In this document: positions 25,637 to 34,060 of the stretch, one piece after another | How the letters are laid out: every line of letters begins with the position of its first letter | Position numbering within the stretch: the stretch's first letter is position 1 | NCBI GenBank assembly: GCA_964415795.1 | Contig: CAYQBN010000005.1 | Coordinates: 1-64,000 of the forward strand | Length of the DNA: 64,000 nucleotides | From: CALITV01 sp964415795 | GTDB lineage: Bacteria; UBP6; UBA1177; JAKLFG01 | Direction: 5' to 3' | Position numbers and translations under genes: made by a program | Notes under the pieces: model-generated | Database searches by the model: none | Seen by the model: the letters and a program-made list of their open reading frames with translations, nothing else | Told to the model about the DNA's origin: nothing

Positions 25637-26510
25637 CGAGACCTCCTACATCGCTATCCGCGTCACCCGAGACCGGAAGACCGCCGATCGCTACAGCCTC
25701 ATCATGTCGTCGAAGGGGATACCTCACGAACTCCTCAACCTTCCTGACGGCTTGACCCTCTATGTGCCGGCGGCCGAGGTCGAGCGCGCCGAACGGGAGA
25801 TAGCCCAATACGAAGCCGGCGAACGGGAACGGCGCGCCCAACGCGAGGAACAACGGCACTATCCAGACCGAGTACCGGGACTTCTGTTCGCCCTTTCTCT
25901 CCTTGCGCTCTTTCACTCGCTCACCTATCTTCCGCCGGGCCGATCGTTCTGGCTCGATGCGGGGCGCGCCTCGGCGAGCCGCATCCTCGACGGCGAGTGG
26001 TGGCGCACCGTCACGGCGCTCACCCTCCACGGGGATGCCGGCCACCTCTTTTCCAATCTCGTGTTCGGCGGCGTTGTCCTCTGGGCTCTTCGGCGGCTCG
26101 TCGGTGCCGGGCGTGTCTGGCTGCTCGTTCTCGTTTCGGGTGCATGCGGGAATCTTCTCAACGCCCTCTTCTATGCCTCAGCGCACCATTCGATCGGCGC
26201 CTCGACGGCAGTCTTCGCGGCCGTTGGCATACTTGCTGCGGCTCAACTGTCATCACGCTTCCGCCTGCCGCGCACCCGCGTCTGGATACCGTTCGCGGCC
26301 GGGTTGGGTCTGCTCGCGATGCTCGGTTCGAGCGAAAGGACCGATGTCATGGCACATCTCTTCGGTTTCGCCGCCGGCTTCGGGATCGGGATCGTCGCCC
26401 TGCCGGCGCTCGTACGCGGCGTACTCGCCGGCCCCGTCGCCGGATGGTTTCTCACGGTGGCGTCCTTCCTCGCCGTCGCCGTGGCATGGACCCGCGCGAT
26501 CCTCATGTGA
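25629..26510 (+). CDS. Rhomboid-family intramembrane serine protease
   Basis: The 293-residue protein has a soluble N-terminal part (about 1-75, charged, possibly DUF2007-like) and a six-helix rhomboid core. The catalytic Ser192 sits in GASTAVF and the catalytic His243 in MAHLFGFAAG; the conserved Arg-type loop is EWWRTVTALTLHGDAGHLFSN. These are the standard dyad and loop of active rhomboids. It is coupled to the YchF-like gene by overlap; the substrate is unknown. Confidence 0.92.
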   Translation: MSNETSYIAIRVTRDRKTADRYSLIMSSKGIPHELLNLPDGLTLYVPAAEVERAEREIAQYEAGERERRAQREEQRHYPDRVPGLLFALSLLALFHSLTYLPPGRSFWLDAGRASASRILDGEWWRTVTALTLHGDAGHLFSNLVFGGVVLWALRRLVGAGRVWLLVLVSGACGNLLNALFYASAHHSIGASTAVFAAVGILAAAQLSSRFRLPRTRVWIPFAAGLGLLAMLGSSERTDVMAHLFGFAAGFGIGIVALPALVRGVLAGPVAGWFLTVASFLAVAVAWTRAILM

Positions 26511-26583
26511 CGCCGCGAAATCAAAAACTTTACTTAGGAGTTAGGATCTTTTAACATTTGCTTTTCTTCTGTAGGGGGAGCGG

Positions 26584-28500
26584 ATGCCGCGACCGACAAA
26601 GACCAGCGCCGAGGCGCTTGTCAGGACCGACGCCGCCCAGATGGCGCAACTCCTCGACAGCCTGCCGCAGTTCATCGGTCTGCTCGATCCCGACGGCACC
26701 ATCCGTTACCTCAACCGCGCACCGGTCGAGGCGGCGGGGATACCCGAAAAGAACTTGCTCGGCATCAAGTTCTGGGACAGTTTTTGGTGGCGCGGCGGCG
26801 ATCACGAGCGGTTGAGGCGGGAGATCGCACGGGCGGCGAAGGGTGAGACGATCCGGCGAGAGGCACAGGTCCTCACCAAAGACGGTCCGATACACATCGA
26901 TTTCATCCTCTCTCCCATCTTCGATAAAGAGAGAAAGGTCATTCAGGTCATCGCCGAAGGGCGCAACATCACCGAATTGAAGATGGCGATCAAAACGGTG
27001 GGAGATCGCGAACGGCTTCTCCGACAGGTGATCGACCTCGTCCCCCATTTCATCTTCGCCAAGAATCGCGAAGGCCGCTTCATCCTCGTCAATAAGGCGG
27101 TCGCCGATGCCTATGGCACCACCGTCGAGGAACTCACCGGCAAGACCGACGCCGACTTCGCGAAATCGGAAGAGGAGATACGCCACTTCCGGGAGGATGA
27201 TCTTGCGGTCATAGACGGCGGCAAGCCGAAGTGGATCCCCGAAGAGTCGATAACCTACCCCGACGGCGTGGCTCATTTCCTTTCGACCGTAAAGATACCG
27301 TTCGATTTCTCGGGGACGCCGGCGGTGCTCGGCGTTTCGGTGGACATCACCGAGAAAAAGCGACTCTGGGAGGAGGCACAGAAGGTCCAGCGCATTGAGG
27401 CGCTTGGCATCCTTGCCGGCGGCATCGCGCACGACTTCAACAACCTTCTCAGCGCGCTGTTCGGTTTCATGGACCTTGCCCGCATCTCCACGAAAGAACC
27501 GCAGACCAAACACTTTCTCGAAGAGGCGCTTCGCGGCCTCAACCGGGCACGGGGACTCACGCGACAATTGCTCACCTTCGCCAAAGGAGGCGCGCCGGTC
27601 CGGCATACCGCCCAAATCCAGCCGCTCATCCGAGAAACGGTTTCCTTCACCTTGAGCGGATCCTCGGTGCGAACGGTATTCGATCTTCCCGACGACCTGC
27701 CGCCCTGCCTTCACGACCCCGACCAGATGGCGCAGGTGATTACCAACATTACCCTCAACGCCAACCAAGCGATGCCGGGTGGCGGCGAGTTTACCGTGTC
27801 GGCAACTGAAGTGTCTCTCCGTGATCAGGAAGTTCCTTCGCTCGGCGCAGGACGCTATCTGCGCATCTCGTTCCAAGACACCGGCATCGGCATCCCTGCC
27901 TCGATACTACCGCACATCTTCGATCCCTTCTTCACTACCAAACAGAAAGGGAGCGGTCTTGGCCTCGCCATCTCTTACTCGATCATCCAGCGACACGGCG
28001 GCACGATGACCGTCGCGTCAGAACCGGGCAAGGGAACCGTGTTCGCTCTCTATGTGCCGGTAGCCGCCGTCGAACAAATAAGGGAGTCGAAATTCCCCCC
28101 ATCGTTCCGGCATCACGGGACCGGCCGGATACTCGTGATGGACGACGATCCGGCACTCCGCGCCCTCCTTTGCTCTTTCCTTGAACAGGCGGGATATCAA
28201 ACGACCGGCGTCGCCGACGGTGCCGCGGCAGCGGAGGTGTTTCTGTCGGCTCAACAGGTCGGCAATCCGTTCGCGGCGGTATTCCTCGATCTCATCGTTC
28301 CGGGAGGCGTCGGCGGTCTAGAGGCGGCATCCCGCATGCGAGTCCTCGATCCGACCGTTCTCCTGTTCGTCGTGAGCGGCTACAGCGCCGATCCGGTCAT
28401 GGCCGAACCGCACCGATACGGGTTCACCGACCATTTGTCCAAGCCATTCACGATGGAGGATCTGGTACAGTTATTGGAAAGACATCTGAAAAGGGTCTAG
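26584..28500 (+). CDS. Hybrid sensor histidine kinase (PAS-PAS-HisKA-HATPase-REC)
   Basis: The 638-residue cytosolic signalling protein has no membrane segment. Two PAS domains (about 18-130 and 145-260, each ending in an I-T-E/K segment) precede the H-box GGIAHDFNNLL with phospho-accepting His283. The ATPase domain follows with NANQAMPGGG, DTGIGIP and GSGLGLA. A fused receiver ends the protein, with acceptor Asp569 in VFLDLIVPGG. No separate response regulator is nearby. GGGGGAG precedes the ATG. It ends by sharing CTAG with the convergent MFS gene. Confidence 0.95.
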   Translation: MPRPTKTSAEALVRTDAAQMAQLLDSLPQFIGLLDPDGTIRYLNRAPVEAAGIPEKNLLGIKFWDSFWWRGGDHERLRREIARAAKGETIRREAQVLTKDGPIHIDFILSPIFDKERKVIQVIAEGRNITELKMAIKTVGDRERLLRQVIDLVPHFIFAKNREGRFILVNKAVADAYGTTVEELTGKTDADFAKSEEEIRHFREDDLAVIDGGKPKWIPEESITYPDGVAHFLSTVKIPFDFSGTPAVLGVSVDITEKKRLWEEAQKVQRIEALGILAGGIAHDFNNLLSALFGFMDLARISTKEPQTKHFLEEALRGLNRARGLTRQLLTFAKGGAPVRHTAQIQPLIRETVSFTLSGSSVRTVFDLPDDLPPCLHDPDQMAQVITNITLNANQAMPGGGEFTVSATEVSLRDQEVPSLGAGRYLRISFQDTGIGIPASILPHIFDPFFTTKQKGSGLGLAISYSIIQRHGGTMTVASEPGKGTVFALYVPVAAVEQIRESKFPPSFRHHGTGRILVMDDDPALRALLCSFLEQAGYQTTGVADGAAAAEVFLSAQQVGNPFAAVFLDLIVPGGVGGLEAASRMRVLDPTVLLFVVSGYSADPVMAEPHRYGFTDHLSKPFTMEDLVQLLERHLKRV

Positions 28501-30098
28501 TTCTTCACCGGATCCTTGGGATTCACCCAGCGCTTGAGTATGAGCATCCCGATTGGCGAGGTAACGGCGAGGAGTGCGATCCAGACCCACACCATCCGAT
28601 GGTTCGAGATATCGCCGACCACCTGCACCACCTGTCCTGCCTCGTTGAGAACAGGCTTGCCGTCGGGTCCTATCTGGTCATGGACCGGCACATAGGTCGA
28701 AAGGAGTTGCCCTGACATCCACGCGACGAGTGGCTGGCTGATGAACTTGGGAAGCATCGAGAGCGTCATGTAGGAGGCCTCCTGCCCGTGCGGCGCGATG
28801 CGAGCGGTGTATTCCATGAGACGCGGCGACCAGATCGCCTCGCCGACGGTGAAGAGACCGACAAATATCGTGAGCCCGATGTAGATGGCCAATTTTTCAG
28901 CGCCAAGCGCCGGATCGAGCCCAAGCCACACCTGCCAGATGAGGCGACCGAACACGGTGTCCACGAGCGGTACGAAGACCTTTTCGGGAAGCGTCACGAG
29001 GAACACGGCAAAGGCTGAGACGAACGAACCGAAGGTGATCATGAAGTAAGGACTCCATGTGCGGGTCACCCACGCGATGAGCGGCACGAAGAATATGACG
29101 ATGACCGGGTTGAGCATGCCATAGACGCTTCCCACCTTTGCCCCTTCGCCAAGCACGCGGATGCCATACTTCGGGAAGGTGTAGTGGAAATGAAAGAAGA
29201 CATAATTGACTCCGAGGAGCACGGTGAGGAGGAGCATGAACTTCCAAAAGGCGGGCTGTTTCATGACATCCACGAAGATGCGGTAGGCATCGGTGAATGC
29301 GGAACGCACGGTGTTCCACAGCGCCGGGAAGAAGGCGCCTTCGCTCTTCTTGGGCGGCGTTATCTCGAGTCGGCCGTCATCATGCAGGTTGACGCCATCA
29401 CGAAGCAGGGAGATGAAGATCATCGCCGGTATCGATAGGAAAAAAGCGACGAGCATGATGAAGCGGTAGGTGGACATCGTTCCGAGCACCGGCACTACCG
29501 TCGTGCCGTACTCACCGAGTGTATTGCGGATATAGTCAAAGAGCCACCCGCCGATCGCGAAACCGACATTCATGAGGGTATAGAACATCGCGAAGCCCAT
29601 CGCCGAAGTATCCGATTTGGTATAGCGTTTGATGGCGACGGTGATGACCGGCGATAGGAAGGCGACCGAGACCGCCTGCACCGCGAACCCGAAGAGGATG
29701 AGGGTGAAAAGGTTGGTTGTAATGGCAAAGACGAGCCGGGAGGCGATCGCAAGGATCGTGCCGATGACGAGCACCCGTTTGACGCCGACCGCGTCCACGA
29801 GCGCGCCGACGCCGAACATGAGCACCGTGTAGGAGACATTCCACCCGCCGACGATGTTGCTTGCCGTGACATCCGACAGGCCGACATCGCTCGACAGAAA
29901 GAGGGTAAGCGTCGAGAGCATGAGCGCCCAAGCGATGAACTCGGTTACCTGCGAAAGCGAGACGAGCCATATCTCGCGCGGTGATTCGCGGAGATCGCGG
30001 AGATACTTGTAGATGATGAAGATGAGGTAGCCAAGCCCCGCGAGGAGCACCGGATAGACGAAGTAGTAGACCCAACTGATGTCTCGTTCAGACACCAT
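28497..30098 (-). CDS. MFS-type membrane transporter, 533 aa
   Basis: This polytopic permease has about 12-14 helices. The MFS motif A appears as GALVDAVGVKR after the third helix, and a long cytosolic loop (PPKKSEG) separates the halves. A hydrophilic insert near the C-terminus (about residues 470-500) is unusual. Substrate cannot be read. The ATG at 30098 is chosen because GGAG stands 7 bases upstream; TTG 30116 and ATG 30110 are in frame but poorly placed. Its TAG shares CTAG with the convergent kinase gene. Confidence 0.85.
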   Translation of the reverse strand: MVSERDISWVYYFVYPVLLAGLGYLIFIIYKYLRDLRESPREIWLVSLSQVTEFIAWALMLSTLTLFLSSDVGLSDVTASNIVGGWNVSYTVLMFGVGALVDAVGVKRVLVIGTILAIASRLVFAITTNLFTLILFGFAVQAVSVAFLSPVITVAIKRYTKSDTSAMGFAMFYTLMNVGFAIGGWLFDYIRNTLGEYGTTVVPVLGTMSTYRFIMLVAFFLSIPAMIFISLLRDGVNLHDDGRLEITPPKKSEGAFFPALWNTVRSAFTDAYRIFVDVMKQPAFWKFMLLLTVLLGVNYVFFHFHYTFPKYGIRVLGEGAKVGSVYGMLNPVIVIFFVPLIAWVTRTWSPYFMITFGSFVSAFAVFLVTLPEKVFVPLVDTVFGRLIWQVWLGLDPALGAEKLAIYIGLTIFVGLFTVGEAIWSPRLMEYTARIAPHGQEASYMTLSMLPKFISQPLVAWMSGQLLSTYVPVHDQIGPDGKPVLNEAGQVVQVVGDISNHRMVWVWIALLAVTSPIGMLILKRWVNPKDPVKN

Positions 30099-30160
30099 GA
30101 GATGCTCCATAAGCAATCAATGACGAGCGATGCTAGCAGAAGCGTAAGACCAAGTCAAAA

Positions 30161-30188
30161 TTGACAAATTGCCGATAATGGCAACAAT
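30161..30188 (+). promoter_or_regulatory. Candidate promoter for the repeat lipoprotein
   Basis: Perfect TTGACA, 16 bp spacer, AACAAT; 36 bases before the ATG at 30224. The spacer contains a palindrome. Confidence 0.45.
30169..30184 (+). promoter_or_regulatory. Possible operator palindrome between -35 and -10
   Basis: TTGCC-6 bp-GGCAA is an exact 5-bp-arm inverted repeat placed between the promoter elements, where a bound regulator would block RNA polymerase. No regulator gene is adjacent. Confidence 0.35.
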
Positions 30189-30223
30189 GATTTGTATCTT
30201 TACTCAGGGAAAGGGAGTTCGTC

Positions 30224-31606
30224 ATGTGCCAGATGATTTCATGGGTGGTGATGGTCGTGTTTTTTGCCGCGTGCGGCGGTAACACGGTGAAGGCGAAACC
30301 CGACGCCGACATGACGGGAAGCGATACAACAGGAATGAACGACGAAGACACGACGGTGAGCGACGACGACTTCTCGGAAAGTTGCGGGAATGGCATCGTG
30401 GACAACGGCGAGCCGTGTGACGGCGGGATGAAGAATTGCGTCGAGATAGACCCGGTGAAGTTCACCGGCGGCAAGGCTTACTGCCTCGACGACTGCACCG
30501 GCTGGGACACCGTCACCTGCGACGAGAACCCGGCGGTCTGCGGTAACGGCATCGTCGAGGGTGCCGAGGAGTGCGACGGAACGATAGACAGTTGTGTGGA
30601 CATAGACCCGCTCGCCTTCGTTGCCGGCAAGGCGCGTTGCAAAGAGGACTGCACCGGCTGGGACACCGAAACCTGCGAAACGGCAGGTGACTACTGCGGC
30701 GATGGAACAAAGAGCGAAGGCGAGTTCTGCGACGGCGACTCGAAGGCCTGTACCGAGATAAACCCGAACTGGTACGAGAGCGGCACGGCACCGTGCAACG
30801 AATCATGCACCGGCTATGACACGAGCAGCTGCGTGCTCATCCAATCGGAGTGCGGCGACGGCATCGTCGAGGGGATGGAGGTCTGCGACGGCGGGCTCAA
30901 GAACTGCATCGAGATAGATCCCTTCCTCTACAGCGGCGGCAAGGCCTATTGTCTCGAGGATTGCACCGGCTACGATACCGTCACCTGTGAGGAGAATACG
31001 AGCGGCATCCTCTTTTCCGATCAATTCGAGAACGGTGACGCCAAGTGGCTCATCGAAAAGGACTGGGAGATCGGGGAGCCAAACTACAGCAACGGCGACG
31101 AGACGATCACGACGGCCTACAGCGGACAGAATGTCCTCGCGACGAAACTCACCGGTCCTTACTCGATGGCGGTACGGGGTATCCCCTACCCCGAAACGGC
31201 GATCATCGCGACGCCGATACCGATACCCTCCGGCAAGACGACGACCCTTTCGTTCCGCGCCTTCGTCTACACCGAGTACTTCGTAAGTTCCTCGGACCCG
31301 ACGCAGAACAAGTGGTACGACGGGCTCATCGTCGAGGTCTACGAGGAGTCCACGAAACTCGGCGAGGTCGTCTTTGAATCGGACACCGCTGCGCTCCTCG
31401 GTGACTTCAGCGTTCCCTCGGGCGGCGGCTATATCACGAAGACGGGGATCCGCGGCCACAGCGCGCCGAATACCTATAGCCTCTTCACCGGCGACCTTTC
31501 GTCCTACGCCGGCAAGAGCGTGACGCTCAGTTTTCTCTTCATCAGCGACTACATGGGCAGTTACTACGGTGTCGCGATAGACGATGTGACGGTAACGGCG
31601 CAATAG
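30224..31606 (+). CDS. Lipoprotein with four tandem six-cysteine repeats and a beta-sandwich C-domain
   Basis: The 460-residue exported protein has lipobox AAC (Cys17) and an acidic Thr/Asp/Glu tether (about 25-50). Four repeats follow, starting at Cys54, 106, 158 and 210, exactly 52 residues apart and each with six cysteines spaced C-x10-C-x6-C-x14-C-x3-C-x7-C. The opening CGNGIV-x-x-GE-x-CDG resembles the myxobacterial Cys-rich repeat, but the IDP...GKAxC...DCTGWDT half is an extension. Residues about 262-460 look like a jelly-roll domain ending in IDDVTVTA. Surface display is likely; function unknown. Confidence 0.85.
   Translation: MCQMISWVVMVVFFAACGGNTVKAKPDADMTGSDTTGMNDEDTTVSDDDFSESCGNGIVDNGEPCDGGMKNCVEIDPVKFTGGKAYCLDDCTGWDTVTCDENPAVCGNGIVEGAEECDGTIDSCVDIDPLAFVAGKARCKEDCTGWDTETCETAGDYCGDGTKSEGEFCDGDSKACTEINPNWYESGTAPCNESCTGYDTSSCVLIQSECGDGIVEGMEVCDGGLKNCIEIDPFLYSGGKAYCLEDCTGYDTVTCEENTSGILFSDQFENGDAKWLIEKDWEIGEPNYSNGDETITTAYSGQNVLATKLTGPYSMAVRGIPYPETAIIATPIPIPSGKTTTLSFRAFVYTEYFVSSSDPTQNKWYDGLIVEVYEESTKLGEVVFESDTAALLGDFSVPSGGGYITKTGIRGHSAPNTYSLFTGDLSSYAGKSVTLSFLFISDYMGSYYGVAIDDVTVTAQ
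30383..30988 (+). repeat. Four coding repeats of 156 bp period
   Basis: Units begin at 30383, 30539, 30695 and 30851, each with a Cys codon. Each encodes a six-Cys module of invariant spacing with a short linker to the next. Units 1 and 4 are the most alike in protein sequence. Confidence 0.9.
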
Positions 31607-31639
31607 CGCTCCCGCACAGGGCTTACTTGACGCGCTCGA

Positions 31640-31667
31640 TTGCTTTTGCGGCTCTTCTCACTACAAT
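31640..31667 (+). promoter_or_regulatory. Candidate promoter for the acidic-tether lipoprotein
   Basis: TTGCTT, a 16 bp spacer and TACAAT end 35 bases before the ATG at 31703. Confidence 0.5.
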
Positions 31668-31702
31668 CGATCTTCGTTCAGTGTCCATCAAAGGAGTTTT
31701 CC

Positions 31703-33121
31703 ATGTCTCGTATGTTCTTTTTGATGCTTTTCTCGTTCCTAGTGGCGTTCGGCTGCACCGGCGCGCAAAACAAAGCACCAGACCTCGACGAACTTGCCAC
31801 CGACGATGCCCCCGACCTGTCCGATCTTTTCTCGGAACTGGATGACACCGACGATGCCATCGTCGAAACGGAGACCGATAGCGACCTTGTCGTAACCGAC
31901 GAACATGTCCCCGACGAGGATGCTCTGTTTTCGGATGAACCGTCCGAGGAAAACGATGTCTCTGAAACGGAGAGTGACACCGACATGGCCGCCGACAGCG
32001 ACACCGAAGTCATTCCCGATAACGACACGAGCGGTCCGCTCGACTTCGACAATGACCCGGGGCTCGACCTGCCGGGAGAAAATCTCGGAAAAGGCATCTA
32101 TTTCTCTGCCCACCCTGCGGAAAACACGTACAGCGATATTTACCGGTTGGAGATGAATGGCCTTACCATCGAGAACATCACCAATACCCCCGATAAATTC
32201 GAATACTGCCCGGCCCTTCCGCTCAACGCAGCGTTCATGCTCTATTCGAGCGCCGACTATAGCGACACCCACCTCGGAAGCATACGGAAGGTGGATCTCG
32301 ATGGGCAAGGTCTCATCGTCGGACAATCCGTTGTCCTCATCCCCAGCGAAATGAAAGAGTATGATGTGTATGGCGATGGTTCTTTCATGCAACAGTACAC
32401 CGTCGGTCGCTGGAATCCGGCGGTAAGCGAGGACGGATCTCGCATCGTCTTTACAGGGACCTATGAGACGGACGAGACCGACGCCGATGGATACCTCATC
32501 CTCGACATCGAACTGTTCACCGCCGACGCAACCGGCGCCAATATCGCTCCCTTCCTCCCTACCGGCGACGGCAACCCGATGTACATGAAACCGCTTGCGG
32601 CCGAGTTCGTCCACGGAACCGCCCGTATCATGGCATCGTTCCTCGGATTCGGCCCCAACGAACTGTCGAGCGAGATATACTTCGAGGACGAGAACGGACT
32701 CGACATGACCGCCTACACCTTTTACGGCGCATGGACCGACGGCAATGTCGCGCAGCGCGGACTCTCCGCCGCGATCCACAGCGACGAACTGCTCTTCTAT
32801 CGTTTCGTGCCTGACGCGTCGGTACAGAACGGTCTCTACATCATGGGAAACATCGTGAACGCGCCGTGGAACGAGACCTATACCGGCTATCGCGCGCCCG
32901 ACGAAACCTTCGTCATCCCGCTCACGACAGAGCAGTTCGCCTCGCACTACCGCCCCTTCGCCTTCTCACCCGACGGCCAGATCATCGCGGTGACCGTATA
33001 CACCGGATCAGGAAGCGATCGTGAGTCACGGCTGGCCCTTATTGGCCGCGATGGTACCGTCTATCGGGTATTCAATCTCGACAACGCCCTTCGGGACATT
33101 GACGGCCTCATCTGGCGTTAG
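31703..33121 (+). CDS. Lipoprotein with long acidic tether and TolB-like beta-propeller
   Basis: The 472-residue protein has a lipoprotein signal ending in AFGC (Cys18). About residues 27-127 are an extremely acidic low-complexity stretch of Asp, Glu, Ser and Thr. From about 130 there are propeller-like blades with repeated WNPAVSEDGSRIVFTGTYE and FAFSPDGQIIAVTVY type motifs, similar to TolB/WD40-like PD40 blades. AAGGAG lies 12 bases before the ATG. It follows the repeat lipoprotein with its own promoter, and the two share the acidic tether style. Function unknown. Confidence 0.82.
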   Translation: MSRMFFLMLFSFLVAFGCTGAQNKAPDLDELATDDAPDLSDLFSELDDTDDAIVETETDSDLVVTDEHVPDEDALFSDEPSEENDVSETESDTDMAADSDTEVIPDNDTSGPLDFDNDPGLDLPGENLGKGIYFSAHPAENTYSDIYRLEMNGLTIENITNTPDKFEYCPALPLNAAFMLYSSADYSDTHLGSIRKVDLDGQGLIVGQSVVLIPSEMKEYDVYGDGSFMQQYTVGRWNPAVSEDGSRIVFTGTYETDETDADGYLILDIELFTADATGANIAPFLPTGDGNPMYMKPLAAEFVHGTARIMASFLGFGPNELSSEIYFEDENGLDMTAYTFYGAWTDGNVAQRGLSAAIHSDELLFYRFVPDASVQNGLYIMGNIVNAPWNETYTGYRAPDETFVIPLTTEQFASHYRPFAFSPDGQIIAVTVYTGSGSDRESRLALIGRDGTVYRVFNLDNALRDIDGLIWR

Positions 33122-33175
33122 TCATTTCGCGAAGAACAGTCTCGTTGCCACAAGAACATCGAGAACAGCGGCTCT

Positions 33176-33460
33176 TCAGAACCGCACCGAGAAGAGCGTG
33201 ACCACCGGATCGACCGGCGCATCTTCGACAACGACCTCTTGGACCTCGGCATGGCGCGGACCATGTCGGAGCGCCGATTCGAACTGGGCAAGTCGTCCTT
33301 CGGACCCGATCGCGTAGGCCTCGACCGAACCGTCAGGAAGGTTACGGACCCAACCAGCGAGTCCCAACATCTCAGCCGTCTTGCGGGTGAAGTAGCGGTA
33401 GCCGACCCCTTGCACAAGACCGATGATATGATAGTGACGCGCAACCTTTTCCGAAGCCAT
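33176..33460 (-). CDS. acyP: Acylphosphatase
   Basis: This small enzyme hydrolyses acyl phosphates. The 94-residue protein shows the family signature GLVQGVGYRYFTRKTAEMLG with the catalytic Arg, and GWVRNLPDGSVEAYAIG with the catalytic Asn. The ATG at 33460 lies 5 bases after the pgpA stop; the long open frame upstream runs through pgpA in another frame. Probably cotranscribed with pgpA. Confidence 0.95.
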   Translation of the reverse strand: MASEKVARHYHIIGLVQGVGYRYFTRKTAEMLGLAGWVRNLPDGSVEAYAIGSEGRLAQFESALRHGPRHAEVQEVVVEDAPVDPVVTLFSVRF

Positions 33461-33465
33461 ACCCT

Positions 33466-33999
33466 TCACCGGATACAGGGGAAGACGCTCCGCACGAAAC
33501 CTCCGCACCATCCCGGTGCGACAAGTTCGAGGAACCACAGCAGGCACCCCGCATAGGCGCCGCTCACAAGGTCGTCGAACAGTATCCCCCACGAGCCGTG
33601 GAGGTTCCGATCTATCCAGCGCGCCGGCGGTATCTTGACGATGTCGAGGATGCGGAACGAGACGAATCCGGCGATCGCGGCGACGCACGGATCGACCGGG
33701 AAGATGAGCGGCACCACGAGGTAGCCGGCGATCTCGTCGAGGATGAACTGACTCGGATCGGCATCCTTGCGGGTGTTGCCGCGCCATTTTTCGACGGCCC
33801 ACGGCGTGAGCACATGGTTGAGCCACGAAACGACGAGAAGCCACGCGACCAGCCACGGCGCAACGAGCTCCTTCGGCAGAAGATAGACCCCCACGAGGTG
33901 GATCGCCGGACCCCAGAGCGCACCGAAGGTCCCCGGCGCAAGCGGCAGAAGGCCAAGGCCAGCGCCTGTGGCAATGAGGAATTTCGCGCGGTCGGTCAT
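33466..33999 (-). CDS. pgpA: Phosphatidylglycerophosphatase A
   Basis: PgpA dephosphorylates phosphatidylglycerol phosphate in the inner membrane. The 177-residue protein has GLGLLPLAPGTFGAL, FILDEIAGYLVVP and FRILDIVKIPPARWIDR followed by GILFDDLVSGAYAG, the full family motif set, and four hydrophobic helices. An ATG at 34041 would add 14 residues but lies between the -35 and -10 of a near-consensus promoter, so the start at 33999 (MTDRAKF) is preferred. Confidence 0.92.
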   Translation of the reverse strand: MTDRAKFLIATGAGLGLLPLAPGTFGALWGPAIHLVGVYLLPKELVAPWLVAWLLVVSWLNHVLTPWAVEKWRGNTRKDADPSQFILDEIAGYLVVPLIFPVDPCVAAIAGFVSFRILDIVKIPPARWIDRNLHGSWGILFDDLVSGAYAGCLLWFLELVAPGWCGGFVRSVFPCIR

Positions 34000-34028
34000 A
34001 TCCCTTGGTCGGGTTATTCTCGGAACCG

Positions 34029-34057
34029 ATTCTACTGTCATGCCCGAGGCAAGTCAA
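34029..34057 (-). promoter_or_regulatory. Strong candidate promoter for pgpA-acyP
   Basis: On the minus strand TTGACT (34057-34052), exactly 17 bp and TAGAAT (34034-34029). It decides the pgpA start because it overlaps the alternative upstream ATG. Confidence 0.65.
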
Positions 34058-34060
34058 CGG

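Noticed and set aside
26558..26564. TTGCTT near 26558 as promoter of the hybrid kinase
   Set aside because: It lies only about 20 bases before the ATG, so the -10 would fall on the ribosome site; the weaker TTTACT-17-TAACAT (26529-26557) is more plausible but too poor to list.
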